Below, in pieces: positions 54,688 through 62,825 of a stretch of DNA of 64,000 bases. A model generated the notes under the pieces. That model was not told where the DNA came from. It saw nothing but the letters and a program-made list of their open reading frames with translations, and did not search any database. The stretch's first letter is position 1. Each line of letters begins with the position of its first letter. The position numbers were made by a program, and so were the translations under genes. Origin of the DNA: Ferrovibrio xuzhouensis (GTDB taxonomy: Bacteria > Pseudomonadota > Alphaproteobacteria > Ferrovibrionales > Ferrovibrionaceae); assembly GCF_042648965.1 (NCBI RefSeq), contig NZ_JBHRYJ010000001.1, positions 1,736,001-1,800,000 of the forward strand, written 5' to 3'.

Positions 54688-55911
54688 ATGAGCATCTTTG
54701 CCAGAAGCCGGCACCGCAGCGTGCTGCAGGCGATCGACGATGTCTGCGGCCGGGCTGCCGCGGGCGACCTGTCGGCGCGTATCGTCGATACCGAAAGCCA
54801 CGGCGCCCATGCCGAAACCGCGCGGGCGCTCAACCGCCTGCTCGATCGTACCGATGCGTTCATCCGCGAATCCGGCGCAGCGCTGACCTATGCCGCCGCC
54901 GGCAAGTATTTCCGGCCCTTCCTGCTGCGCGGCATGACCGGCGATTTCCGCCGCGGCGCCGAGATCACCAACCGGGCGCGCCAAGCGATGCACGACAGGG
55001 CCGACGCCGCCACGCGGCTGGAGCGGCAGGTCGCCGAGCAGCGCGCCGCCATGGAGGAAGCCGCCCGCGCCGAACGCCAGCAGCTTGCCGACCAGTTCGA
55101 GCGCGAGGTGATGTCGATCGTCGAGGCGGTACAGGAGTCCGCCCAGACGCTGCACGGCAATGCCGCCACCATGAGTCACGAGATCGAGGCGGTGCACGGC
55201 AAGGCGGATTCCGTCGCGGCCGCGGCGCACCAGTCGACCACCAATGCCCAGGCAGTGGCGGCGGCGGCCGAACAGCTCAGCGCCTCGGTCTCCGAGGTCA
55301 GCCGCCAGGTCACCGATGCCCGCACCGCCAGCCGGGCGGTCACCGAGGAGGTGGCGCGCGCCTCGGACGCGGTGCAGGATCTGGCAACCGCCAACCGCAA
55401 GATCGACGAGGTGGTGGAATTCATCAAGGGCGTCGCCTTCCAGACCAACCTGCTGGCGCTGAATGCCTCGGTCGAGGCGGCGCGCGCCGGCGAGGCCGGC
55501 AAGGGCTTCGCCGTGGTGGCGCAGGAGGTGCGCCATCTCGCCCAGAAGACCGCAGAGGCGGCCAAAAGCATCGCCGACCAGATCGGCGCCATCCAGCGCG
55601 CCACGGACAACACGGTGAACGCCATCGCGGTGATCCGCAGCCAGGCCGATACGCTGAACGAGCGCGTCGGCACCATGACCGAGTCGATGCAGGAGCAATC
55701 CGGCGCCACCGTCAACATCAGCGACAATATCCAGGATGCCGCCGCCGGGATCGAAAGCGTGTCGTCGAATGTGCATGAAATTTCGGCAGCCGCCGGAACC
55801 GCCGGCGCCGCCGCCGCTTCGGTCAGCGGCGCCGTCGACGGCCTGAACGGACAGGCGGCGCAGCTCGGCAGCCGGGTGCGCGACTTCCTCGACCATATCC
55901 GCCGGCTGTGA
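54688..55911 (+). CDS. Soluble methyl-accepting chemotaxis protein (407 residues)
   Basis: No TM; an N-terminal ~90-residue helical part, then coiled coil and a signalling domain with tip GVAFQTNLLALNASVEAARAG. GATAGAGCG precedes the ATG. It may receive input from the PAS protein encoded just before it, giving a two-protein Aer. The hairpin tip differs slightly (GVAF not EIAF) from the other receptors here. Confidence 0.9.
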   Translation: MSIFARSRHRSVLQAIDDVCGRAAAGDLSARIVDTESHGAHAETARALNRLLDRTDAFIRESGAALTYAAAGKYFRPFLLRGMTGDFRRGAEITNRARQAMHDRADAATRLERQVAEQRAAMEEAARAERQQLADQFEREVMSIVEAVQESAQTLHGNAATMSHEIEAVHGKADSVAAAAHQSTTNAQAVAAAAEQLSASVSEVSRQVTDARTASRAVTEEVARASDAVQDLATANRKIDEVVEFIKGVAFQTNLLALNASVEAARAGEAGKGFAVVAQEVRHLAQKTAEAAKSIADQIGAIQRATDNTVNAIAVIRSQADTLNERVGTMTESMQEQSGATVNISDNIQDAAAGIESVSSNVHEISAAAGTAGAAAASVSGAVDGLNGQAAQLGSRVRDFLDHIRRL

Positions 55912-56167
55912 GCCGGCCGGCGGTCATCGCAGCCGGACCGGACCGGTCCGGGACGAAATAATCGGCGTCATGGCCCACGGCCTATTGTGCTCCTTTCTGC
56001 GGGTAAATATAACTTGCAGTAGAGAAGCTTGATCGCGTGGCAATTGTGATTCCCTGGGTCATGAGCGGTTGGAACGCCGTGGCGTCGCGCTGCCGACCGC
56101 AGCGCCCCGCCCCGCCGCCATCTTGCCCGGGGCATGGTCGCCACGCCGTTGCGGACCCCCTGTCGCC
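55912..56167. other. Gap with no feature recognised
   Basis: The 256-bp gap holds a TATAAC-like box near 56007 and no stem with T-run. Nothing else is identified. Confidence 0.3.
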
Positions 56168-57331
56168 ATGGCGCTGAAGAAGAACAAGAAGGGCCGCAAG
56201 GCCATATCGCCGCTGCTCGAGAAGATCCTGTCGGACCGCTCGAACGTGGTGTTCAACGTGCCCAAGAAGGTCAAGCAGACCGAGCGGCAGTTCTTCGACA
56301 ATGCCCGCCTGAACAAGGCGATCATCTTCAAGTATCCGAATTTCGACATGGAGATTTCCGAATTCGTGTCCTCGAGCGGCATGAAGAAGGAGCGCCCGGT
56401 CGAGACCTGCATGTATTTTCCCTACGATTCGGCCGTGCCGCAGGACGGCGGCCATGGCGTCTATCTGCGCGAAGATGATTTCACCGCCAAGCTGAAATAC
56501 TTCATCGGCATCGATCTGGCCGAACCGACGGCCGAGAATGCGCGCGACCTGCAGCTGCTCAACCTGATCGACGATATCCCGTCGCTGGACCCCTTCCTGA
56601 TGCGGGTCAAGTTCGACGAGGCGCAGGTGATGATCGATGGCGATTTCCTCGGGCTGGACAAGATCGAGGAGCTGAGCATCAAGAGCATCATCACCCGCGA
56701 TGTCTACCCGATCATCACCAAGGCGTTTCCGGTGCAGCTGATCGAGAAGAAGTCGCGCTCGCTCAGCGATTTCATCAACGGACTGTGGAAGGCGCAGAGC
56801 GCCGAGGCCGAGATGTTCATCGAGGCCTTCGGCATCGAGAAGGCGCTGGCCAACCGCATCCTGACCGCCTGGAAGGGCGTCGCGTATTACGAATACAAAT
56901 ACGCCGAGAACATCACGCGCAGCATGGACATCATCCGCTGGCTGCAGTCGAAGGATTCAGAACCCTACGATCTGGCCATGTTCGGGCATCTGAAAGAGAT
57001 GTACCAGATGCACAAGCGCAGCACGATCGACCAGATGAAGGCACTGACCTCCAGCACCGTCAACATCTTCAGAAGCTATCGGGAATGCCACTCGGTGTTT
57101 CTCGAGCGCAACGACCCCGGCCCGTTCCGTGTCTTCCTGCAGAATGCCAACGAGCGCTTCTGGGCGCTGGGCTTCTGCGTCAACGCGCTCGACCACTGCA
57201 ACTACCTGTTTGAGTCGGACGTCGCCGACAAGCCGGGCATGAAGCTGCGCTATGACCAGTTCGAACTGTTCCTGAACAAGATCAAGGTCACCATCGAGCG
57301 CAACGTCAATCCGGAGAACCAGCTCGGCTGA
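56168..57331 (+). CDS. Unrecognised 387-residue soluble protein in signalling island
   Basis: No family recognised. A Lys-rich start (ALKKNKKGRK), mixed alpha/beta body without TM or signal, several acidic and aromatic runs (FKYPNFDMEI; RECHSVFLERNDPG), and a helical C-terminal third (NITRSMDIIRWL; IKVTIERNVNP). ATG at 56168 has no good Shine-Dalgarno; the frame runs back to 56069, where TTG begins an unlikely lead. Placed between a chemoreceptor and the HPt-like gene, convergent with the latter across 39 bp. A role in chemosensing is suggested only by location. Confidence 0.75.
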   Translation: MALKKNKKGRKAISPLLEKILSDRSNVVFNVPKKVKQTERQFFDNARLNKAIIFKYPNFDMEISEFVSSSGMKKERPVETCMYFPYDSAVPQDGGHGVYLREDDFTAKLKYFIGIDLAEPTAENARDLQLLNLIDDIPSLDPFLMRVKFDEAQVMIDGDFLGLDKIEELSIKSIITRDVYPIITKAFPVQLIEKKSRSLSDFINGLWKAQSAEAEMFIEAFGIEKALANRILTAWKGVAYYEYKYAENITRSMDIIRWLQSKDSEPYDLAMFGHLKEMYQMHKRSTIDQMKALTSSTVNIFRSYRECHSVFLERNDPGPFRVFLQNANERFWALGFCVNALDHCNYLFESDVADKPGMKLRYDQFELFLNKIKVTIERNVNPENQLG

Positions 57332-57370
57332 TTGCTGGGCTGACTGGCGGGCTGACCGGCAGCGGCCGCC

Positions 57371-57883
57371 TCAGTTGAGCAGCATCAGGTCGCGGCCGGC
57401 GACCTTGTCGACGGCGCTGGCCAGCGTGCTGATCAGCACGCGTTCGACCTCGCCGCCCTGGCCGGTGACATGCTGGGCCAGCAGCACGTAGAGCGCATCG
57501 ATGTGGATCGAGATGATCTCGAAGGATGCCTCGCTCGGCATGGTCAGCGTGCCGATGAAGTCGTTCAGCGACTTGCCGAGCGCGGTCAGCAGCGGATAGC
57601 CGAACAGCCCGCCCATGCCCTTGATGTCGAAGGCGAGTTCCTGCACCGAGGGCAGCACGAAGGCGCGGCTGACCTCGTCCTTGCCGAGCCGGGCGATGAT
57701 CTGCCGCATCTCGACCAGCTTGCCGAGCACCTCGGTGGCGAAGCTGTCGATCGAGGCGGCGATGACGCCCTCGATCTGGCCGCGCACCTCATCGGTCAGC
57801 ATCAGCGGCAGGCCGGTGCGGTGATTGACCGCCTTCTGGCGCAGCGCCTGCGACGCTTTGATGATCTTTGCCCGTGGTGCCAT
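57371..57883 (-). CDS. HPt-like protein with missing phospho-histidine
   Basis: A 170-residue helical protein. The run LAFDIKGMGGLFGYPLL (83-98) aligns with the HPt motif normally reading AHDxKGxGG; here the phospho-acceptor His is Phe (F85), while Lys, Gly and GxFGYPL remain. It may be a decoy or regulator of a phosphorelay rather than a carrier. AGAAAGGCGG (minus) sits before the ATG at 57883. The upstream 150 bp are AT-rich, unusual here. Confidence 0.75.
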   Translation of the reverse strand: MAPRAKIIKASQALRQKAVNHRTGLPLMLTDEVRGQIEGVIAASIDSFATEVLGKLVEMRQIIARLGKDEVSRAFVLPSVQELAFDIKGMGGLFGYPLLTALGKSLNDFIGTLTMPSEASFEIISIHIDALYVLLAQHVTGQGGEVERVLISTLASAVDKVAGRDLMLLN

Positions 57884-58035
57884 TGGTCCGCCGCCTTTCT
57901 GGGACACACCATATGATAGAATAAGGGCAGAATATAATTTCCAGTTGAAATTTGATAAGCATTTTTCTTGCCCTATGTGTGCCATAAGAATGGCGAAAAA
58001 TAGGCAAATTTGCTGTATTCTGGGGCGGGCGCAAT

Positions 58036-58062
58036 AAAAAACCGGCCGGCAAGGCCGGCCGG
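58036..58062 (-). terminator. Terminator of the 808-residue chemoreceptor
   Basis: On minus: CCGGCCGG-CCTTG-CCGGCCGG then TTTTTT, an eight-base stem and U-run, 62 bp after the stop codon at 58125. Confidence 0.8.
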
Positions 58063-58124
58063 GGGCGCAACCACTCGTTATGTCGCCAGCCACTGATGTG
58101 GCCGGCCGGCGGTCATTTCAGGGA

Positions 58125-60551
58125 TCAGTCGGCGGCTTCGGCGGTCCGCTCGTCCGTGTCTTCGGCCTCCTCCGCGGGCAGGTCCGCGGCCGCTTCGGCC
58201 TCGTCCCGGGTCGCGTCGCTGCCGTCGATGCGGAAGTGACCGACCAGCTCGGCGAGCTGGCGGGCCTGGTCGGCCATCGCCTGGGCCGAGGCATTGGTCT
58301 CTTCGACCAGCGCGCCGTTGCGCTGGGTCATCTCGTCCATGTTGACCACGGCGCCGTTGACCTCCTCGAGGCCGCGCGCCTGTTCGGTCGAGGCCGCCGC
58401 GATCTCGGCGACGATGTCCGAGACCTTCTTCACCGCGGTGACGATCTCGTCGAGCGAGGTGCCGGCCTGGTTGACCAGCTGGGCGCCGCTCTTCACCTGG
58501 GCATTCGACGCCTGGATCAGCGTCTTGATCTCCTTCGAGGCATCGGCCGACCGCTGGGCCAGCGCGCGCACTTCCTGGGCAACCACGGCAAAACCTTTGC
58601 CGGCTTCGCCGGCGCGGGCGGCTTCCACGCTGGCATTCAGCGCCAGCAGGTTGGTCTGGAAGGCGATCTCGTCGATCAGCGACACGATGTCGGAAATCTT
58701 GCGCGCGCTGTCTTCGATGCCGTTCATCGCCGTCACCGCCTGCTCGACCACGCCGCCACCCTTCTCGGCGGTGTCGCGGGCGACGCTGGCCAGCTGGTTG
58801 GCGGCCTGGGCGTTGTCGGCATTCTGCTTCACTGTCGCCGTGACCTCGTGCATCGAGGCCGCCGTCTGCTCGAGGGCCGCGGCCTGGCTTTCCGTGCGGC
58901 TGGCCAGGTCCTGGCTGCCGGTGGAGATTTCCGCCGAGGCGTCGCGCACCAGGCGGGCGGCGTCGGACAGCCCGGCCATGGTGGTCGCCAGCCGGTCGCT
59001 GACCTGGTTGGCATCGCCGGTCAGCTTGGCGAACAGGCCGTCATACTGGCTGCGGATGCGATGGGTCAGGTCGCCATCGGCCAGCTTGTGCAGCATGGTG
59101 CCGAGATCGCCAAGCGCGCGCTCCACGGTGCCGAGCAGCTGGTTGACGCCCTCGCCGAGCTCGCGCATCACGCCTTCGATGCGGCTGGTGTCGATGCGCT
59201 GGGCAAGATCGCCGGCATTGGCGGCGGCAACGATGCCGCCGACCGCGTCCTTGAGCAGGGCTTCCTGCTCCAGCCGTTCGGCCTCGCGGGTCTTGCGCTC
59301 GCTCTCGATCTGCGTCTGCAGCTGTTCGGCTTCCTGGCCCTGTTCCTTGAAGGTCTGCACGGCGCGCGCCATGTCGCCGATCTCGTCGGTGCGCTCGATG
59401 CCCTTGACCTCGGTGTCCCAGTCCTTGTTGGCCAGCCGGCCCATGGTGCCGGTGGTGCCGACGATCGGATCGATCACGCGGCGGCCGATGTAAAGCCAGC
59501 CGATCACCACGGCAGAGATCAGGCAGATCGCCGCGATCACCGCCATGCTGGTCTGGGCGATGCGGATCGCCGTCATCGAGGCAGTGGTCGAGGCGTCGGT
59601 TTCGTCGCGGGCCGACTGCACGGTGCGGTCGACGGCATCGGCCAGCCAGGTGGCGGTGTTGCGGCTGCCGGACAGGGCGTCGGTGGCCCTGGCGATGGCG
59701 GCCAGTTCATGCTTGCGGGTGGCCAGCAGGCTGTTGTCGCCGTCGCCGAGTGCGGCGATTTCCTTGACCGCCTTTTCCATGTCGGCGTTGGGATAGATGT
59801 TATGGACGGTGTCGAGCATGTCCAGCATGTCGGCCTTGACGTTCACATAATCGGCGCCGACATGGTCGACCGCCTGCGGCGTCTCGGCCTGGGCGCCGAC
59901 CGCCAGCAGGCCCTCGGCCTGGTTCACCTTGGCGACCAGCGCCTGGATGGCGCGCGAACCGGCGACCTGCTTGTCGAGGATGCTCTGGATCATCTCGCCG
60001 GCGCCCGGGCCGCTCGAGCGCGACACCAGCTCGAATTCCATGGTCATGTCCATGACCGCCTGGTCGACCGAGGGCTGCGCCAGCGACAGGAACTGCGCAT
60101 GGTCGTCCGTCAGCGTCTTGGTCAGGGCAGCGCGCTGGTCGCGAATCTTCAGGCGCTCGACCACCGCCTTGTCGATGGCATCCATCGCGGCGATCAGCTT
60201 GTTGACGTTCTCTTCCACTTCCTTGCGCAGGTCGGCGGAGATGCCGCTGGCATCGACCTGGGCCATGGTGCGCTGGATCTGGATCTGCTTGCCCTGCAGG
60301 TTGCCGAGCGCCGCCTGGCGTTCGCCCTCGGCCGAGGCATAGGCCAGCGCCGGTGCGGCGGCGGCCAGATCGGCGCTCTGCGCCGACAGGGTGAGTGCGG
60401 CGGTGACGGCAGGGATGCTGCGTTCGGCGACGAGCCCGAGCGCCCCGCGCACCTGGCCGAAGAAGCCGAAGGAGATCAGGCTGGAAATCACGGCCATGGC
60501 GGCGATGACGCCGATGGCGAGGAACAGTTTCAGACGAATACCGAGCCGCAT
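58125..60551 (-). CDS. Methyl-accepting chemotaxis protein, membrane type (808 residues)
   Basis: TM1 (about 7-30), a large helical periplasmic sensor (about 31-333), TM2 (about 334-357), HAMP, a second HAMP-like unit, and an MCP domain with tip EIAFQTNLLALNASVEAARAG. The tail is acidic (ending AEEAEDTDERTAEAAD) with no CheR pentapeptide. Starts at ATG 60551 before RLGIRLKLFLAIG; the frame to 60617 is unsupported. Its terminator is at 58036. Confidence 0.92.
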   Translation of the reverse strand: MRLGIRLKLFLAIGVIAAMAVISSLISFGFFGQVRGALGLVAERSIPAVTAALTLSAQSADLAAAAPALAYASAEGERQAALGNLQGKQIQIQRTMAQVDASGISADLRKEVEENVNKLIAAMDAIDKAVVERLKIRDQRAALTKTLTDDHAQFLSLAQPSVDQAVMDMTMEFELVSRSSGPGAGEMIQSILDKQVAGSRAIQALVAKVNQAEGLLAVGAQAETPQAVDHVGADYVNVKADMLDMLDTVHNIYPNADMEKAVKEIAALGDGDNSLLATRKHELAAIARATDALSGSRNTATWLADAVDRTVQSARDETDASTTASMTAIRIAQTSMAVIAAICLISAVVIGWLYIGRRVIDPIVGTTGTMGRLANKDWDTEVKGIERTDEIGDMARAVQTFKEQGQEAEQLQTQIESERKTREAERLEQEALLKDAVGGIVAAANAGDLAQRIDTSRIEGVMRELGEGVNQLLGTVERALGDLGTMLHKLADGDLTHRIRSQYDGLFAKLTGDANQVSDRLATTMAGLSDAARLVRDASAEISTGSQDLASRTESQAAALEQTAASMHEVTATVKQNADNAQAANQLASVARDTAEKGGGVVEQAVTAMNGIEDSARKISDIVSLIDEIAFQTNLLALNASVEAARAGEAGKGFAVVAQEVRALAQRSADASKEIKTLIQASNAQVKSGAQLVNQAGTSLDEIVTAVKKVSDIVAEIAAASTEQARGLEEVNGAVVNMDEMTQRNGALVEETNASAQAMADQARQLAELVGHFRIDGSDATRDEAEAAADLPAEEAEDTDERTAEAAD

Positions 60552-60707
60552 TCTTGCGTCCCCCCGGACTATAGGATCGTTCGCCGAAGTCTGCCGTCGA
60601 CAGACCCGGTTGTGCAACCCTTCAATACGCGCAACGACGCGCGCGGTCGCCGCATCTTGCGGCGGGCCCGTTAACTATATGTTAGCGACGCGGGCCGCGA
60701 CGGCCGT

Positions 60708-62600
60708 TCAGAATTCCTGCCAGTCGTCATCGGCGCCGCCGGCCACCTTCGCGGGGCGCGCCACTGGTGCGGGTGCTGGCGCTGCTTTCGCGGGCGCCGG
60801 CCGTGGCGTCGATGCGACCAGCACCGGCTTTGCCGCGGCAGATTTCGCTAGGGCCGCTTTCACTGGCGCCGCTTTTGCTGCAGCCGGTTTCGATACAGGG
60901 GCTCTCACAACGGCAGGCTGCGCGGCCGCAGCGCCGGACAGCCGGAAATGCCCGACCAGTTCGGCGAGCTGGCGGCCCTGATCGGCCATCGCCTGGGCGG
61001 CGGCCGAGGTTTGCTCGACCAGCGCGCCATTACGCTGGGTCATCTCGTCCATGTTGCCGACGGCGGAGTTCACCTGGTCGAGGCCGGTCGCCTGCTCGCG
61101 CGAGGCGGCGGCAATTTCGGCGACGATGTCGCTGACCTTCTTGATCGCGGTGACGATCTCGGTCAGCGCACTGCCGGTGCGGCCGACCAGTTCGGCGCCG
61201 GTCTTGACCTGTGCGTTCGACTCGTTGATCAGCGCCTTGATGTCCTTCGATGCATTGGCGCTGCGCTGGGCCAGGGCGCGGACCTCCTGGGCGACGACGG
61301 CGAAGCCTTTGCCGGCTTCGCCCGCGCGGGCAGCCTCAACGCTTGCATTCAGCGCCAGCAGGTTGGTCTGGAAGGCGATCTCGTCGATCAGCCCGACGAT
61401 GTCGGAAATCTTCTTGGCACTGTCCTCGATGCGGCTGACCGCGGCGACCGCATCGCCGACCACGCTGCCACCCTTCTCGGCGGTGTCGCGCGCGGCAACC
61501 GCGAGCTGGTTGGCGGCCTGGGCGTTGTCGGCATTCTGCTTCACCGTTGTGGTGATCTCGTGCATTGAGGCCGCCGTCTCCTCGATGGCGGCGGCCTGCG
61601 ATTCCGTGCGGCTGGCGAGATCCTGGCTGCCGGAGGAAATCTCCGCCGAGGCCAGGGCAATGGTGTCCGACGCCGATTTGATCTGGCCGATCACGCTGGT
61701 CATGTTGTCGAGCAGGGCATTCAGGCCCTCGCACAGCGCGCGGGTATCGCCGCTCATGCCGTCGAGCGCGATGCGCCGGGTCAGGTCGTTGGCGGTGGCC
61801 GCGGCGACCACGCCGTCGACGGCCTGCTTCATCAGCTGCGCGGCGCGCACCTGGGCGGTCACGTCGGTGGCGAATTTCACCACCTTGTAGGGCCGGCCGC
61901 CGGCATCCATGATCGGATTGTAGCTGGCCTGGATCCAGACTTCGCGTCCGCCCTTGCCGATCCGGCGATACTGCCCGGTGTCGTATTCGCCGCGCCGCAG
62001 CTTGTCCCAGAAGGCCCTGTATTCGGCGGACTGCGCATCGGCCGGCGCGACAAACATGCTGTGATGCTTGCCCTTCACCTCGGCGAGGCTGTAGCCGAGC
62101 GGTTTGAGGAAATTCTCGTTGGCATCGAGGATGGTGCCGTCGAGGCCGAAGCTGATCACGGCCTGGGCCTTGTCGATGGCGGCGAGCTGGCCCTGGAAAT
62201 CGGCGGTCTGCTGTTTCTGCGCGGTGATGTCGGTGGCGAATTTCACCACCTTGACCGGCCGGCCGCGGCGATCGAGCACCGGATTGTAGCTGGCCTGGAT
62301 CCAGACTTCGCGTCCGCCCTTGCCGATCCGGCGATACTGCCCGGTGTCGTACTCACCGCGGCGCAGCTTGTCCCAGAAGGCCTTGTATTCGGCGGACTGC
62401 GCATCGGCCGGCGCGACAAACATGTTGTGATGCTTGCCCTTCACCTCGGCGAGGCTGTAGCCCATCGCACCGAGGAAATTCTCGTTGGCATCAAGGATGG
62501 TGCCGTCGAGGCCGAAGGTGATGACCCCCTGCGACCGGTTGAGGGCGGTCACCACGCCCTGCAGGTCATTCACTTCTGATTTCGCGGTAAAATGGAACAT
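60708..62600 (-). CDS. Soluble PAS-PAS-MCP chemoreceptor (630 residues)
   Basis: Two PAS domains (about 20-135 and 140-257) in tandem, almost identical in the FGLDGTILDANENFL, YRRIGKGGREVWIQASYNP and VVKFATD parts, then a short HAMP-like unit, an MCP domain with the EIAFQTN tip and an Ala/Pro/Lys-rich tail ending DDWQEF. No TM, so cytoplasmic, perhaps redox- or heme-sensing. Ends in WQEF, a variant of the CheR-tethering pentapeptide (x-W-x-x-F). Confidence 0.9.
   Translation of the reverse strand: MFHFTAKSEVNDLQGVVTALNRSQGVITFGLDGTILDANENFLGAMGYSLAEVKGKHHNMFVAPADAQSAEYKAFWDKLRRGEYDTGQYRRIGKGGREVWIQASYNPVLDRRGRPVKVVKFATDITAQKQQTADFQGQLAAIDKAQAVISFGLDGTILDANENFLKPLGYSLAEVKGKHHSMFVAPADAQSAEYRAFWDKLRRGEYDTGQYRRIGKGGREVWIQASYNPIMDAGGRPYKVVKFATDVTAQVRAAQLMKQAVDGVVAAATANDLTRRIALDGMSGDTRALCEGLNALLDNMTSVIGQIKSASDTIALASAEISSGSQDLASRTESQAAAIEETAASMHEITTTVKQNADNAQAANQLAVAARDTAEKGGSVVGDAVAAVSRIEDSAKKISDIVGLIDEIAFQTNLLALNASVEAARAGEAGKGFAVVAQEVRALAQRSANASKDIKALINESNAQVKTGAELVGRTGSALTEIVTAIKKVSDIVAEIAAASREQATGLDQVNSAVGNMDEMTQRNGALVEQTSAAAQAMADQGRQLAELVGHFRLSGAAAAQPAVVRAPVSKPAAAKAAPVKAALAKSAAAKPVLVASTPRPAPAKAAPAPAPVARPAKVAGGADDDWQEF
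61915..62462. repeat. Near-identical duplication encoding two PAS domains
   Basis: Bases 61915-62096 recur at 62281-62462, 366 bp (122 codons) apart, with about 5 differences over 182 bp. The offset is a multiple of three, so it is an in-frame duplication inside the receptor gene. Confidence 0.85.
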
Positions 62601-62825
62601 CCAGCGCCCCCATCTAGATAGAGACTGCAGTTTAGGGTCAGCAGGGCGCCGAATACAATTCAGGATATATGCTAACTCTCAAAAATTATCTTTGAAGTGG
62701 GCAAGCTTATCGACTGCGGCGGCACCCCCGGATTGTGACAGGAATGCCGGACCGGCCAACCTGAAGGTGGCCGGCGGCCGCGTTTGTCACAGGCCGGAAG
62801 AGCAAAGAAACATGGCGGGCGCCGC

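Noticed and set aside
57960..57990. Sigma-54-like TGGCAC on the minus strand before the HPt-like gene
   Set aside because: Spacing to a GC element does not fit the -24/-12 form.
58080..60674. An 864-residue plus-strand open frame
   Set aside because: It is the antisense of the 808-residue chemoreceptor; no start signal or family match, and the minus reading has full MCP features.
62738..62775. GGCCAACC..GGTGGCC stem near the last chemoreceptor
   Set aside because: Bulged stem without T-run; not enough for a terminator call.
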